Source: Flabesymbios commensalis (taxonomy: Eukaryota > Annelida > Polychaeta > Terebellida > Flabelligeridae). Taken from it: DNA of 64,000 nucleotides. The stretch is taken from assembly GCA_964017125.1 (NCBI GenBank), contig OZ024914.1, forward strand, positions 27,571,073 through 27,635,072, read 5' to 3'. The notes below the pieces were generated by a model that was not told the DNA's origin, did no database searches, and saw only the letters and a list, made by a program, of their open reading frames with translations. The position numbers and the translations under genes are program-made. This document shows, piece after piece, positions 22,991 to 32,734 of this stretch; the stretch's first letter is position 1; each line of letters opens with the position of its first letter.

Positions 22991-23324
22991 TTCATTTATG
23001 CATTCATTCATTCAAGTATCCATTCATTTATTCTCTAATTTACTCATTCATTCACTAGTTAATCCATTCGTTATATCTGAAATGTTACACTAGAGAGGAT
23101 TGCGACCCAAAATGTCGTACGAAATTTGCATAAGAGTAAGACAGTGTCCTCTGTGATCTACTAGATAGCATGACGCTCACCTATGTTCGCTTCTCTAAGC
23201 CCGTTATGGAAGCGTGTATTCTAGTCAAGGCCTATGTTCACGCAAAGTATGAAGTTGATTTACCGATGGTAAGTCTACGTACATAAATTTGTAATGCTTT
23301 TAACTAACCAAGAACACTATATTA

Positions 23325-23415
23325 TTAACCCTTTCAGTACTTGGGCCGACGGCCTAAATGGTGTACTGGGGGGGGGGGGGGGGGGTGGAATCACTGCCAG
23401 TACTGAAAGGGTTAA
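23325..23415. mobile_element. Short TTAA-bounded MITE, CCCTTTCAGTACT family
   Basis: TTAA encloses perfectly inverted ends CCCTTTCAGTACT and AGTACTGAAAGGG, total 91 bp, with a long G run inside (about 23369-23386). It looks like a minimal piggyBac-type MITE. Confidence 0.7.
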
Positions 23416-23689
23416 ACTTTTGGCGAAACATGTTCGAACATGTCTTAGTAAAATAGAAGTGTGATGATATGCATGTACACAGTTTTATTTGAAAATTATG
23501 CCATTTTATTTGCACATTATATCACGTTGTTTGCATATTATATGTTTCATCTTCTTATAATTATAATTTTATTTGGATTTTTCTATATGCATTTTATACA
23601 TTCTTTAACTTATTCTTGTGTTTTTGTTGTTGCATACCATGTATACACATGACATGTAAGTCCAGCTGTGACTTTTATCGTCAATAAAA

Positions 23690-23691
<2 letters not shown>

Positions 23692-23726
<35 letters not shown>

Positions 23727-23735
23727 GTCTGTCAT
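23692..23735. repeat. (TCTG)n microsatellite
   Basis: About ten TCTG/GTCT units with one TCTC change, following CAATAAAATG. An (ATTC)n tract occurs nearby at about 22992-23070. Confidence 0.9.
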
Positions 23736-24143
23736 ATATGCTCCGTTCTTGTGGGAGTATTTTTCGTCGTCATAATACTAAAACTTTTCTGTGCTATTTC
23801 AATTAAAACATCAGAATTTATTACGACCTTCTGAAAGTCAGTATTTTAATCATTTTACCGGTATTTTTTTGGAAATGCTTCTGCCCTTCTGACTAAAAAA
23901 CATTCCGCTTACGACATTGTGGTTAATAAAATAATTGGAATTTGCAGTGGTCACTAAGAACAATAGCAGTATGATTTTCTTTTACTTTGTCAAGTAGACG
24001 CTATTCAAGATCAATTATTTGTGCAACGAAACTAAACAATTTTTATATTCACCTTTCGACAACAACATTATTAAAATACAAGTTTAACAAATTTAATTGT
24101 ATTTCGCAAGATTTCTACATGTTCACTATACGTCTGTTTTCGT

Positions 24144-24290
24144 ATTAACCTGGCTACGCTGTCAAGTCGAAATAAATGACACTTAATTGGTAATATAATC
24201 GGTGATGTATTATCAGGTAATCAAATAATTCCAGGTTCTGATGAATGGAAAATACCAACCAGCTGACAATATCAGCAGGACAAGGGTTAA
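24144..24290. mobile_element. TTAA-type MITE, CCTTGTCCTGCT family, deleted copy
   Basis: The right end AGCAGGACAAGGG-TTAA is intact. The left TTAACCTGGCTACGCTG matches the expected end loosely. The hairpin core is gone. Confidence 0.5.
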
Positions 24291-24400
24291 ATGACCCCAC
24301 GCAGGATAGTGCAAACCCACGGGACGTTGGGCTAAAGTTGTGATAATGTGAGGCCAGCGTCATCAATGCTGTACAGACGTGAGAGAGCGCTGGTAGTGTG
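24291..24400. mobile_element. CCAGCAAACAC palindromic MITE, very worn
   Basis: Words GGACGTTGGGCTAAAG, GGCCAGCGTCATC and TGTACAGACGTGAGAG keep the order of the family core. The ends are not identifiable. Confidence 0.3.
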
Positions 24401-24913
24401 GATTTGGTCACGACTGATTGCAGCGAGGGGAATTCCCCAAAGTGTATGGCAATTGTACGCTCAATGGTGTTAAAATATTGGTTGAGGATTTGACCTTATG
24501 GTTTGCTAACACGTTGATAACCTTGCTTTTGGCATACGAGTTATTTTGTTATAACACAATGTTTTAGTTAACACCGTGTGGCTGTGGGGTATATAGTAAT
24601 CACCAGAGGCGGGCGGGCGGTGCAGATGCTTGTAAGCGCAATAACTTCATAACGCCTTGACTTAGGCCCTTCATTTATTTTACCCCATGTGTATGACACT
24701 AATCTGAAGGTCAAGTTCGACATCGAGTGACCTTGACCGAATTGCAAGGTCACCAGGTGCCGAAAAATAAAATGGCTTGTAAGCGGGATAACTTCAAATC
24801 ACCTTGACTCAGCCTAGGGCCTTATTTTTTTCACCTCATGTGTACGACACCAATCTGAAGGTTATATTCGACATTTAAGGGTCATGGAAACCAAAATGAC
24901 TTGTAAGCGCGAT

Positions 24914-25221
24914 GGGCGGGGGCCCTAGGGTAGTGGTTAGCACCGCTGCCTTTCACGCCAGAGTTCGGGGTTCGGTCCCCGGTCTCGGCGGTTTCAAAGA
25001 AACAAAAATGTTTCTTCCCCATCCACGTGTGAAAGTCAGTATTGTGGGGAGCCTCCGTGACCGAGAGGTAGCGTGCTCGGCCTCAGACCGCCAGGGCTCG
25101 AATTTCGAATCCTGTGTCTGGAAGACAGTGTCATCTCAATCATCTCACCATCCTCAGGAGGTTCTCCTGGCCCATTTTAGCCTATATGTGCACAAAGGTG
25201 GCCCGATTCATTTCATTTCAT
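24914..25221 (+). mobile_element. Dimeric tRNA-derived SINE with 13-bp TSD
   Basis: The first tRNA-like head starts GGGCGGGGGCCCTAGGG, has A box TAGTGGTTAGCACCG and B box GGTTCGGTCCC. TTTCAAAGAAACAAAAATG follows, then a second head with CCGAGAGGTAGCGTGCTCGG and the tail (CATTT)n. The 13-bp word TTGTAAGCGCGAT flanks it at 24901-24913 and 25222-25234. The related copy at 42119 has the canonical B box GGGTTCGAACCC. These heads lack a tRNA fold of normal length and are not tRNA genes. Confidence 0.8.
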
Positions 25222-25277
25222 TTGTAAGCGCGATAACTTCATAACGCCTGGACTTAGGGCCTACATTTTTTTTACCT

Positions 25278-26807
25278 GAACTCTGAACTCTTTATTACTC
25301 TCAAGACCCCAAAGATACATTATTGTGTACAAAAAAACTTATGATAACAAAAATAACTAACTAACAGTATCTTCATATGGGTATGTGAGGTTGTATACAA
25401 ATAATAATAAAAAATATAAAATAATACTGATATATGATGGTGAACATAATACCACAAATATTCATTATTTAATACTTTAATATTATTTTAACACATCTTC
25501 AAAATAAAACAACAACATTTTGAAAGTTATCTAAGGTGAGACATAATTATTTTATCAAAATTTGCTAATTTACATTGTTTTTGATAATTTGAACTAGACA
25601 ATAATATGATATTTTTCTGTACTTAAACTGGACCAATAATATTTTGGTAAAAGTAACTTCCTCTCATTATTAAAAATACTGCACTGAACAAAAAATGAAA
25701 TTATTCCTCTAATACATGACACATACTACATTTTCTCTCACTACGCTCCAAACTGTCATACCTGCCTCTCTCTATAGGTAATTTATGATTCGAAACTCTA
25801 AACTTAGTAATTTTAACAAATAAGTTTTCGTTTTCAGATTTTTTTTTAAACTTCTTATAATTATAACACTTACAGGCTTCAAAGTCCATTTAGGCCGAAA
25901 TATAGGTTTTTATATAAGTTTATTTCATAAAAATATAGGCTTTTATAGGTTTATTTGACATAAAATTATAGGTTTTTATAGTTTTTCCAGTGGAAATAAT
26001 GTACCCGCCATGTGAAAATTAATACTTTTTTACTTTTCCTAAGCCATATCTATCATATTTCACGGAGTATACCGTACAGTACCGACCTCTGAATATACAG
26101 TACAATATGTATTTCCCAAAATGCATACTTTTATACAGGTCTGTCTATCGTCATTTATGTAATCAGCTTATGGTTATACATGTAGTATGATCTTTTAAAC
26201 AAGACGAACTGCTCGTCGTAAGGGAGCCATGATCAACCAGAGGAGGGCTGAGTATATGAATTGGACAAATTATTTATTGCATTTACTAAATTCTTCACAC
26301 AAGCTTAGCTATGGAGGTGAATACATATATATTTACAGAATTTGTTTGTCTACATACTTTGTCTACATATGTTGACCCAATATCAGACAAGGTCTAGTAA
26401 AGATTATGCCGAGCGAAGCGACGCTGGAAATTTTTCAAGGGATAATTTAGCTGATAGGCTTAAATAATTATTTATTTCAGACTAATTTGAGGACTAAAAT
26501 TATATTTAAAGCATTTATTTCTAAAAAATAGAAATTTATTTGAGACAAACAAATTCCCACAAGTAAAATATAGTTCATCATACTGTTTTTTCAAGCAAAA
26601 TCAAAATATAGGTTTTTATAGGTCATATAGGCTAATTTCAGAAAAATATAGGTTACTTTTTCAAATATAGGTTTTTTATAGGTTTATAGGTTTTATTTTG
26701 ATGCCTGCACTTACTATTATTAAAACATCTGATGACCACAAATCTTTATGTTTAGTGTGTATACCTTCCTTGACGATATTTTTAAACTGATTTATATTCG
26801 GTCATAT
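25278..26807 (-). mobile_element. 5'-truncated non-LTR retrotransposon (LINE), interrupted
   Basis: On the minus strand the frame at 25701-25889 contains KFRVSNHKLPIERGRYD and RKCSMC. This resembles the Cys-bearing C-terminal segment after the reverse transcriptase in CR1/L2/Jockey-like LINEs (pattern RxSxHxLxIERGR..R.C..C). About 0.6 kb of AT-rich 3' region follows, with stops in the downstream part. The LINE lies within one unit of the 135-bp tandem repeat, and the transposon at 25873-26707 splits it. The reverse transcriptase itself is absent. Confidence 0.55.
25873..26707. mobile_element. CAGGC-ended DNA transposon (hAT-like), 835 bp, 6-bp TSD
   Basis: The ends CAGGCTTCAAA and TTTGATGCCTG are inverted copies with one mismatch. 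CACTTA flanks directly at 25867-25872 and 26708-26713. Both ends are packed with ATATAGGTTTTTATAGG subterminal repeats (25898-25985 and 26606-26695), which may bind transposase. No transposase frame is visible. It is inserted in the LINE fragment, so it is younger than the LINE. Confidence 0.7.
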
Positions 26808-26999
26808 GAATGACACTAATCTGAAGGTCAAATTCGACATTCAAGTTACCTTTACCTAATTCCAACGTCACCAGACCATGGAAAGCGCGATAACCTCATA
26901 GCGCCTTGGGTCAGGGTCACATGTGCATACATTTAAAATTCGTGATATTGATGGACAGGGCTGATCGGGTCCTGCCATCAATGGATGGCTATTTTTGAG

Positions 27000-27420
27000 T
27001 TATATTACTATCACCCTCCGTTCCATTACTATTCCAAAAGGATAACAAGCTATACTGGTATCATATATTTTCCATATACATTTTATAATAATAAATAACA
27101 TAAATTTTCATACTATAAATACAAATTAAATAGATTTTTATTAATTTAATGTATAATCAGCATTTGTTTAGATATCCTGCTATCTAGACACTACGTAAGC
27201 TTTGCCACACAACGTTATTGTAATGTGATCTGATGGCCATGATAATACTGCGTAAATATCGGGTTATAAAACTTAGTAATATCTAGGCCTACAGATCCAT
27301 TTAACCAATATGTTACTTAGACAATGGAATATTAATTTTATTAAAATATAACGGTTATTTCTGGAAATGATGTTTAATTTTTAAAATATATTAAAATTTG
27401 TTTTTGATTTTTTTGTGTTG
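27000..27420. repeat. Dispersed repeat, also at 60416-60909
   Basis: Shared words include ATATATTTTCCATATACATT, GGCATTTGTTTAGATATC (AGCATTTG here) and CACAACGTTATTG. Further on, AGATCCATTTAACC matches the 60.7-kb unit. Identity is modest and no ends or coding frames were recognised. Confidence 0.55.
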
Positions 27421-27604
27421 TCCTATGTCGTTTTTAACACCGTAATGGTTAACTATGTTTCGTCAGCCAGTGATTACGGTCGTCACGGTCTGTTCATACT
27501 TGTTCTGACCATCAGAACCAAATGATAAGCCATTTCGGCGCATTGAACTTATCGTACACATTGACATCTCTGTCCTACCAGGTAGGCCTACTCATTTTCA
27601 CCTG

Positions 27605-27800
27605 TGTCAAGTGAAGCATTTGGGGGTGATGTGCCTTGCCCAAGGACACAACATCTTAACAATGTCCCACATTGAGAGGGGAGAAGCATGATAAACATTC
27701 TCTGAAAAGCCTGCACCAAGCGGTATTCGAAACCGCACGGCAGCCAGCGACATCGGCAGAACGCCACGCTCTAACCATTGCGCCATGTCCCACTCTAAGT
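27605..27800 (-). mobile_element. tRNA-derived SINE (second type)
   Basis: Read on the minus strand: GTGGGACATGGCGCAATGG with A box TGGCGCAATGGTTAGAGCG, B box GGTTTCGAATACC, and later GTGTCCTTGGGCAAGGCACA, a word common in animal SINE bodies. The A-to-B spacing is larger than in a tRNA gene and no closing acceptor stem exists. Confidence 0.7.
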
Positions 27801-27965
27801 TGGGCATCAGCATATAATAAGTCTAAATTCACATGGGATTATTGTATTAAGTTTGGGTCTCGTTTTAAGTTTAAGGAACCGCATGTGTTATTGGACCAGG
27901 TAGTTGTCAGAGCTGCTTTGTCAACAGTACAGACAATACACTGTTTGCACGATTTTTCGCAAAAG

Positions 27966-28100
27966 CAGGACTCCCAACTAAATAGTTCAGTTTTAATCAC
28001 TGTGTGGTGTGTTGTAATCGAAAAGAGTGTGACAGGACTCCCAACTAAATAGTTCAGCTTTTAGTCACTGTGTGGCATGTTGCTATTGGGAAAGGTGTAT
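27966..28100. repeat. Two-copy tandem duplication, ~66 bp
   Basis: GGACTCCCAACTAAATAGTT, CAGT, TTAATCACTGTGTGG recurs with few changes 66 bases later. A G run (28129-28142) follows. Confidence 0.7.
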
Positions 28101-28199
28101 TGGTGTGTGGATGCGAGGGATTGGGAGAGGGGGGGGGGGGGGTAACCTGCAGCACCGATTGTCTGCCCAACGCTGGGCAGCCGGTATCAACATGTGGCC

Positions 28200-30132
28200 T
28201 GGTGCTGTGCTAACATTGAACCATCCTTTAGGTGTACAAATAGTTTTCTCTGGTTTCTAATAAATGTTGATAAAAAAATGATTTTTAAATCTGATAATTT
28301 TGAAAGAATTGAAATCGTGATCTGCGGGATACACTGCTTTACACAAAACAAAATACCACAATTGATGCCATCTAAATTCCCTTCAATAATTAGATAGAAA
28401 AACACAAAGATACCTCAAAACATACCTGTTTATTTTCTGCATATAACTAGTCAATGTATTTTTGATCAACAGTTTTTTTAATAACAGTTAATTATTACAG
28501 TTCCAACTACAATTATATCATACATTATTTGTCTAAGACATAATTATGCACAAAACAACCAGTACTGAGTATACCTACAGATGACAGTGGGTAAACATTT
28601 AACCAAATGTCGGAGGAACTAGACACATTGCACGAAATCGTAACAACTGGGTTTCTTTAAAACATTATTCAACTAGTTATTTGCTCACTTAATAACACAG
28701 ATTTTTTTAAAGCATTGTTTTTGAAGATTGTGGTTGTGAATGAGTCCTAGGCAATGCATATTCCTCACCAACCAGCTACGATGTCGCCTCAAATCAATAT
28801 TCCTTAACCTTTATCCGTCAATACTGTATTAGGTCTAACGATTCAAATCTTTGGCTTTCAATTGATCAAATATAATATACCTAGATGACATTTCATTACA
28901 TGTATGTAGACACTTTGTGTTTGGAAATAATAAGTGTTTTTTCTCTAAATTTTCAACTTTAATGTAAAAATATAAAATTGTCGCAGTTAATATGTGATTT
29001 GGAAAGTTTATTTGTACTGCTAGTAGTCTAGTCGATTATCATCGAAATTAGAAGTGATCAGACTACTGAAAAGTATACAGAACGCTTATTTCTCTTCTTA
29101 GTAACATAATTTATCATCAGCATTATTAATAATCTAACCATTGTTGGAAGTCCGTGAAACAAAGACGTTCTCAGAAGATACTGATTAATATCTACTTGAA
29201 ATAACTGATCATGTACATGGTATAAATACCTACCGTTACGATGTATGTACATTATTTACAGTACCTTCAATGATTTATGCTCAGATATACATTATCAATA
29301 TTAATAAAAGCAGAATTAGGCAATTTTACTCATCCCTAAGTAATATGCTCGTGTGCTGATAGCAGGATTTCCGCATATAGAAATACACGTGTTTCTTATA
29401 CGGTACTAATACCTCATTATCTGAAAATATCTTGATGTTACGTTTTGATCTATTGAAAATCATGCCTGATGCGGTAGCGATATAGGACTATAAATCATAA
29501 TTTCGATTCAATAATTGAACTCCCGACCATACACAAATTTATCCACAAAGCCTACTGAACCATAATTCGAACAAAATCGGCTGTTTTCTGGGTGGCTATA
29601 CATGTACATAAACATAATGCGTGTGTGATGCATACCTCCAAATGTTTGTTAAATTAGTGGTCATAAATAGATACAGCACATCTGATTAGTTACAATAACG
29701 TGTTACATCACCGAAACTAGTTCACAGATAACACAAAACTGGGCCAACGTATCAGTGACATTGTACCATCATAGAAGCAACATTGGCCAGAAATACCCAT
29801 AGGGGAGATCTACTGGGCATGAACAAACTGTGGAACAAACTTAAATAGAAACTCATTTCAATTACGACATAATGATATGCATAATTCACATGAGATGGCT
29901 GAGTAAACACTTAGGGCGTCCAATACAACGGCACGCATGCGCAGCATGGTCGACGTCCACAGAAGGGGGTCTGCACTAACGTAAATATTTGATTCAGTGA
30001 AACATAACGACCCATTCACTTTAAACCAACTTAAATAAGTTACACCGATATATATACGGATATTTACTTTGGTGTAAATAGCGCATACATGGAGACCAAG
30101 GTGAGTTGCAGGGGCCGATTTCTGAGGAGATA
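28200..30132. other. Intergenic, unique-looking
   Basis: AT-rich sequence between the two host genes. A worn MITE piece (GGGCCAACGT to CAACATTGGCC) sits near 29740-29810. No exon or RNA was recognised. Confidence 0.4.
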
Positions 30133-30379
30133 TTAACTCTTTGACCGCCGGTGCCGATTATATTCGTTTTCTACATTTATCGTTAGCACGTTCCTTATGA
30201 GCTTTTAAACATATTGAGGATAGAGTGTGACATTAATCAGCAAGATTCCAAAATTGTCCACATTCATTTTGTCAAATCTGAATAATTTTCACTCACTTGA
30301 AGTTGTGGATCGCGTCAGCGAGACACAAATTCAAGTGGGTTAAAATTCCAATTGAATAATCTGGCGGTTAAAGGGTTAA
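30133..30379. mobile_element. TTAA-bounded MITE, CTCTTTGACCGCCGG family
   Basis: TTAA at both ends; inverted ends CTCTTTGACCGCC and GGCGGTTAAAGGG. The interior hairpin pairs CACTTGAAGTTGTGGATCG with its inverse. Another copy, with an insertion, is at 42481-42972. Its right TTAA is shared with the next element. Confidence 0.7.
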
Positions 30380-30578
30380 AGCGCCGAAATATGTTTGTAT
30401 AAACTATGGGGTCCAAAGGCTTTTTTTCAATTTGAAATCATCATAAATGCCTTAGTGACCCTTTTGATTCATATGAATACCCATGTTATGGGTCTACGGT
30501 TATTATAAATATTTTACTCTTACAGTGCGGGAATCCACTCTGAAAAATCGACCCCCCCCCCCCGCGCTGTAAGGGCTT
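30376..30578. mobile_element. TTAA-type MITE, GCGCTGTAAGGG family, worn
   Basis: Runs from TTAAAGCGCCGAAATATG to GCGCTGTAAGGGCTTA. The long palindrome is replaced by a C run. It abuts the preceding element, which suggests that one TTAA element used the TTAA made by another. Confidence 0.6.
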
Positions 30579-30633
30579 ATGGTTAGGCTATTACCTCAGA
30601 TGCTAAGTCACCACGTGGATAAAATGCATGGCT

Positions 30634-30716
30634 ACCCATCAAACACCATACGTCCAACCAATATCGGTTTAATGTCGCATTAGACCAATATTGGGTCAAC
30701 GTCTCGTGTTTACTGG
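30634..30716. mobile_element. CCAGCAAACAC palindromic MITE, shortened
   Basis: Starts CCCATCAAACACCATACG and ends AACGTCTCGTGTTTACTGG, directly against the TTAA element at 30717. Part of the core is missing. Confidence 0.65.
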
Positions 30717-30951
30717 TTAACCCTTGAAGCGCTGAAAATATTTTTATACAAACCATGGAAACCAAAGGGTTTATTCAATTTGAAACCATCATAAATGTCT
30801 TAGAACTTAGCTCTTTCCGATTCATTTGAATACCTATGTTAGGGGTCTACGGCCATTAGAAATATTTTTACTCTTACAGTGCGGGGATCGACATTAGAAG
30901 TCAGAATCTGACGTCTACAGACAAAGTCGATCCCCGCGCTGTAAGGGTTAA
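30717..30951. mobile_element. TTAA-bounded MITE, GCGCTGTAAGGG family, intact copy
   Basis: TTAA encloses ends CCCTTGAAGCGC and GCGCTGTAAGGG. The interior carries GGTCTACGGCCATTAG, TCTTACAGTGCGGGGATCG and a palindrome around GACGTCTACAGAC. This copy shows the uninterrupted sequence at the place where 12552-13253 has its fold-back insertion. Confidence 0.75.
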
Positions 30952-32110
30952 GGTGGACCTAATTCAATGTATTAAAATCGCATCAGAGCACTAACCCTGG
31001 TCAGTGTATTTCACAAAACTTGTCATGTGACGTATTGCATTACCCTATGTTAACATGCACTTAAATACCAATAAATCATTGGAAAGAAAAGGATATCGCT
31101 CAAGATAAGGGACAACATGGACAAGGTGTGTAGCAAAAATATCCTGGAGTAACTCACCCAATCAGTAGTGATCGCTCTATGTGTAAATTTAGTCACGATC
31201 GAAAGATCAATCACACTTGGATAATTTTCATATTTATATCAATTCATATTCACAACTATTTAACTCATGTGTGTTTATCAAGTAGGTGTCAAATCAAATG
31301 AAAAGTCACAGGAATTGACGAAAGAAATTAATGGCATATTCTCAGTAACAGTTAATTAAATACTTCAAATTGGAAGACTTCTATTTATATAAAAAGTTTT
31401 CACTCATTTAAAGCTGAAAATTGCGTTAGCAATTGCAGCTACAAAAGAATGAAAAATACTAGTTGACACTTTATCATTAAGAGGATGACTATGGTTAATT
31501 CCATCTTCCATGCAACCGAGACTGTGGTTGACAATGACGTGATATATATGAAATGACACGTCACACGGGTAATGTATTTAGACTTCAGGTAGGTTCTACT
31601 TGGTTGTCCGTAATAATATTTATCGTGCGCTTAATGAAGATCACATTGTGGAAAATATAATTGTACATGAGGTATAATAAATGTAGCATGCCAACTGGAT
31701 GGTCGACCTATTACCTAATTACAAACAGTTTTGAAATAAGCATCAAATAAATAATATCTTAAAAGTTGAGCAGAAAAAAATCGCCACTCTCTTGAATGAA
31801 AAATGACGAATAAGTAACGTTCGGCGACATGTCGTGCTGTATCAAACAAAGGTTATTTTAGGTCATTTTAGAGTCACCTGTGACAGAGCATGCAGAAAGC
31901 GAGCTGATCACGGTTTCCTTGGCGATGTAAGCGTGCATACATACATGTACTCCGGAGAAGAAAGGTCATTGGTGGACACGCTGCAAACCAATTAGTGCCA
32001 AACCAAAATAGCAGCAAGTTGCAGAGAAAATAGATCCTGGCGAAGCTGATAACGATGGTTCTGTGTTTCATAAGTTGATCTTGTATTTAGTACCCAGTAG
32101 CTCTTAATCA
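30952..32110. other. Intergenic, 3' flank of PPP1R2
   Basis: Mostly unique. A hairpin (ATTTAAAGCTGAAAATTGCG with its inverse) lies at 31390-31465. No AATAAA on the minus strand was found within about 1.1 kb of the PPP1R2 stop, so the cleavage site is not assigned. Confidence 0.35.
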
Positions 32111-32313
32111 GCCAACAAACCTCTACGTTGAATAGATGTTTGACCAACGTCGGCGACGTTTGCCAAACATAAAGTCAATCTTGGTTGAAGCGCGGTGCTG
32201 ACAAAGATATCTTGGGAGATGAGCAAACACGAGAGGGTGACCCAATGTTGTTTTGATGTTGGTGCACCGTCCACGACGCTGGCCCAACATTAAAACAACA
32301 TCGTGCTTGCTGA
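32111..32313. mobile_element. Two CCAGCAAACAC palindromic MITEs
   Basis: The first (about 32111-32200) starts GCCAACAAACCTCTACG and has core CCAACGTCGGCGACGTTTGCC. The second (about 32220-32313) runs from GAGCAAACACGAGAGG to TCGTGCTTGCTGAG with core CACCGTCCACGACGCTGG. Both lie downstream of the PPP1R2 stop and might fall in its 3' UTR. Confidence 0.65.
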
Positions 32314-32546
32314 GTAGTGTACTAAAAAGTAGTTGTGTGAGAAAGCACGGTGAGTCACCCATGGAATAAAACATATGTAAATGGGATCTGCACCAATGAC
32401 CCGAACAGTAGAGCAGGTGTCCTGTTAGAGTTGGTCATAAGAAGCACTAGTAAGTTTCGTACGTCACAGGCAGACTGCACACTGTTAAGTTTACATTAGT
32501 ACCACTCAGCTCATGTAGATACTACATGGTCAGATTAGTTGATGAC

Positions 32547-32734
32547 TCATTGAGAATTGGTGGATTGCGTCCCTTGCGCTGATCCTGACGCGTCTGGGGG
32601 GCTGTCCATTTCTGTGGGATCCTTGTCGCTGGACTCCTCATCTGTGTCGCTGTCCATCAGTTGTCGCGCGAGCTTGATAGCCTGGAACTCATTGTAGTGC
32701 AACTTCCTCTTCTGCTCGAAGGAAAGTCTTCTTT
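32547..32734 (-). CDS. PPP1R2: PPP1R2 last coding exon
   Basis: The minus-strand acceptor is CCGTTACAG. It encodes (E)RRLSFEQKRKLHYNEFQAI, KLARQLMDSDTDEESSD and a Ser/Gln-rich tail, and stops at 32547-32549. The HYNE box and the following helix fill the PP1 active site in the family. The acidic DSDTDEESSD tail follows as in human. Confidence 0.95.

Larger units (their letters stand above)
24610..26930. repeat. Tandem ~135-bp repeat, split by three insertions
   Basis: Units read GCGATAACTTCATAACGCC, CTTGACTTAGGGCC, TATGACACTAATCTGAAGG, TTCGACAT and GGTCACCAG in that order. They occur at 24630-24760, 24770-24913 with 25235-25277, and 26808-26915. Between and inside them lie a SINE (24914-25221) and a LINE (25278-26807) that contains a CAGGC-ended transposon. 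The array predates all three. Confidence 0.65.

Noticed and set aside
27700-27800. tRNA-like sequence on the minus strand
   Set aside because: A- and B-box spacing and the missing acceptor stem fit a SINE head and not a tRNA gene.
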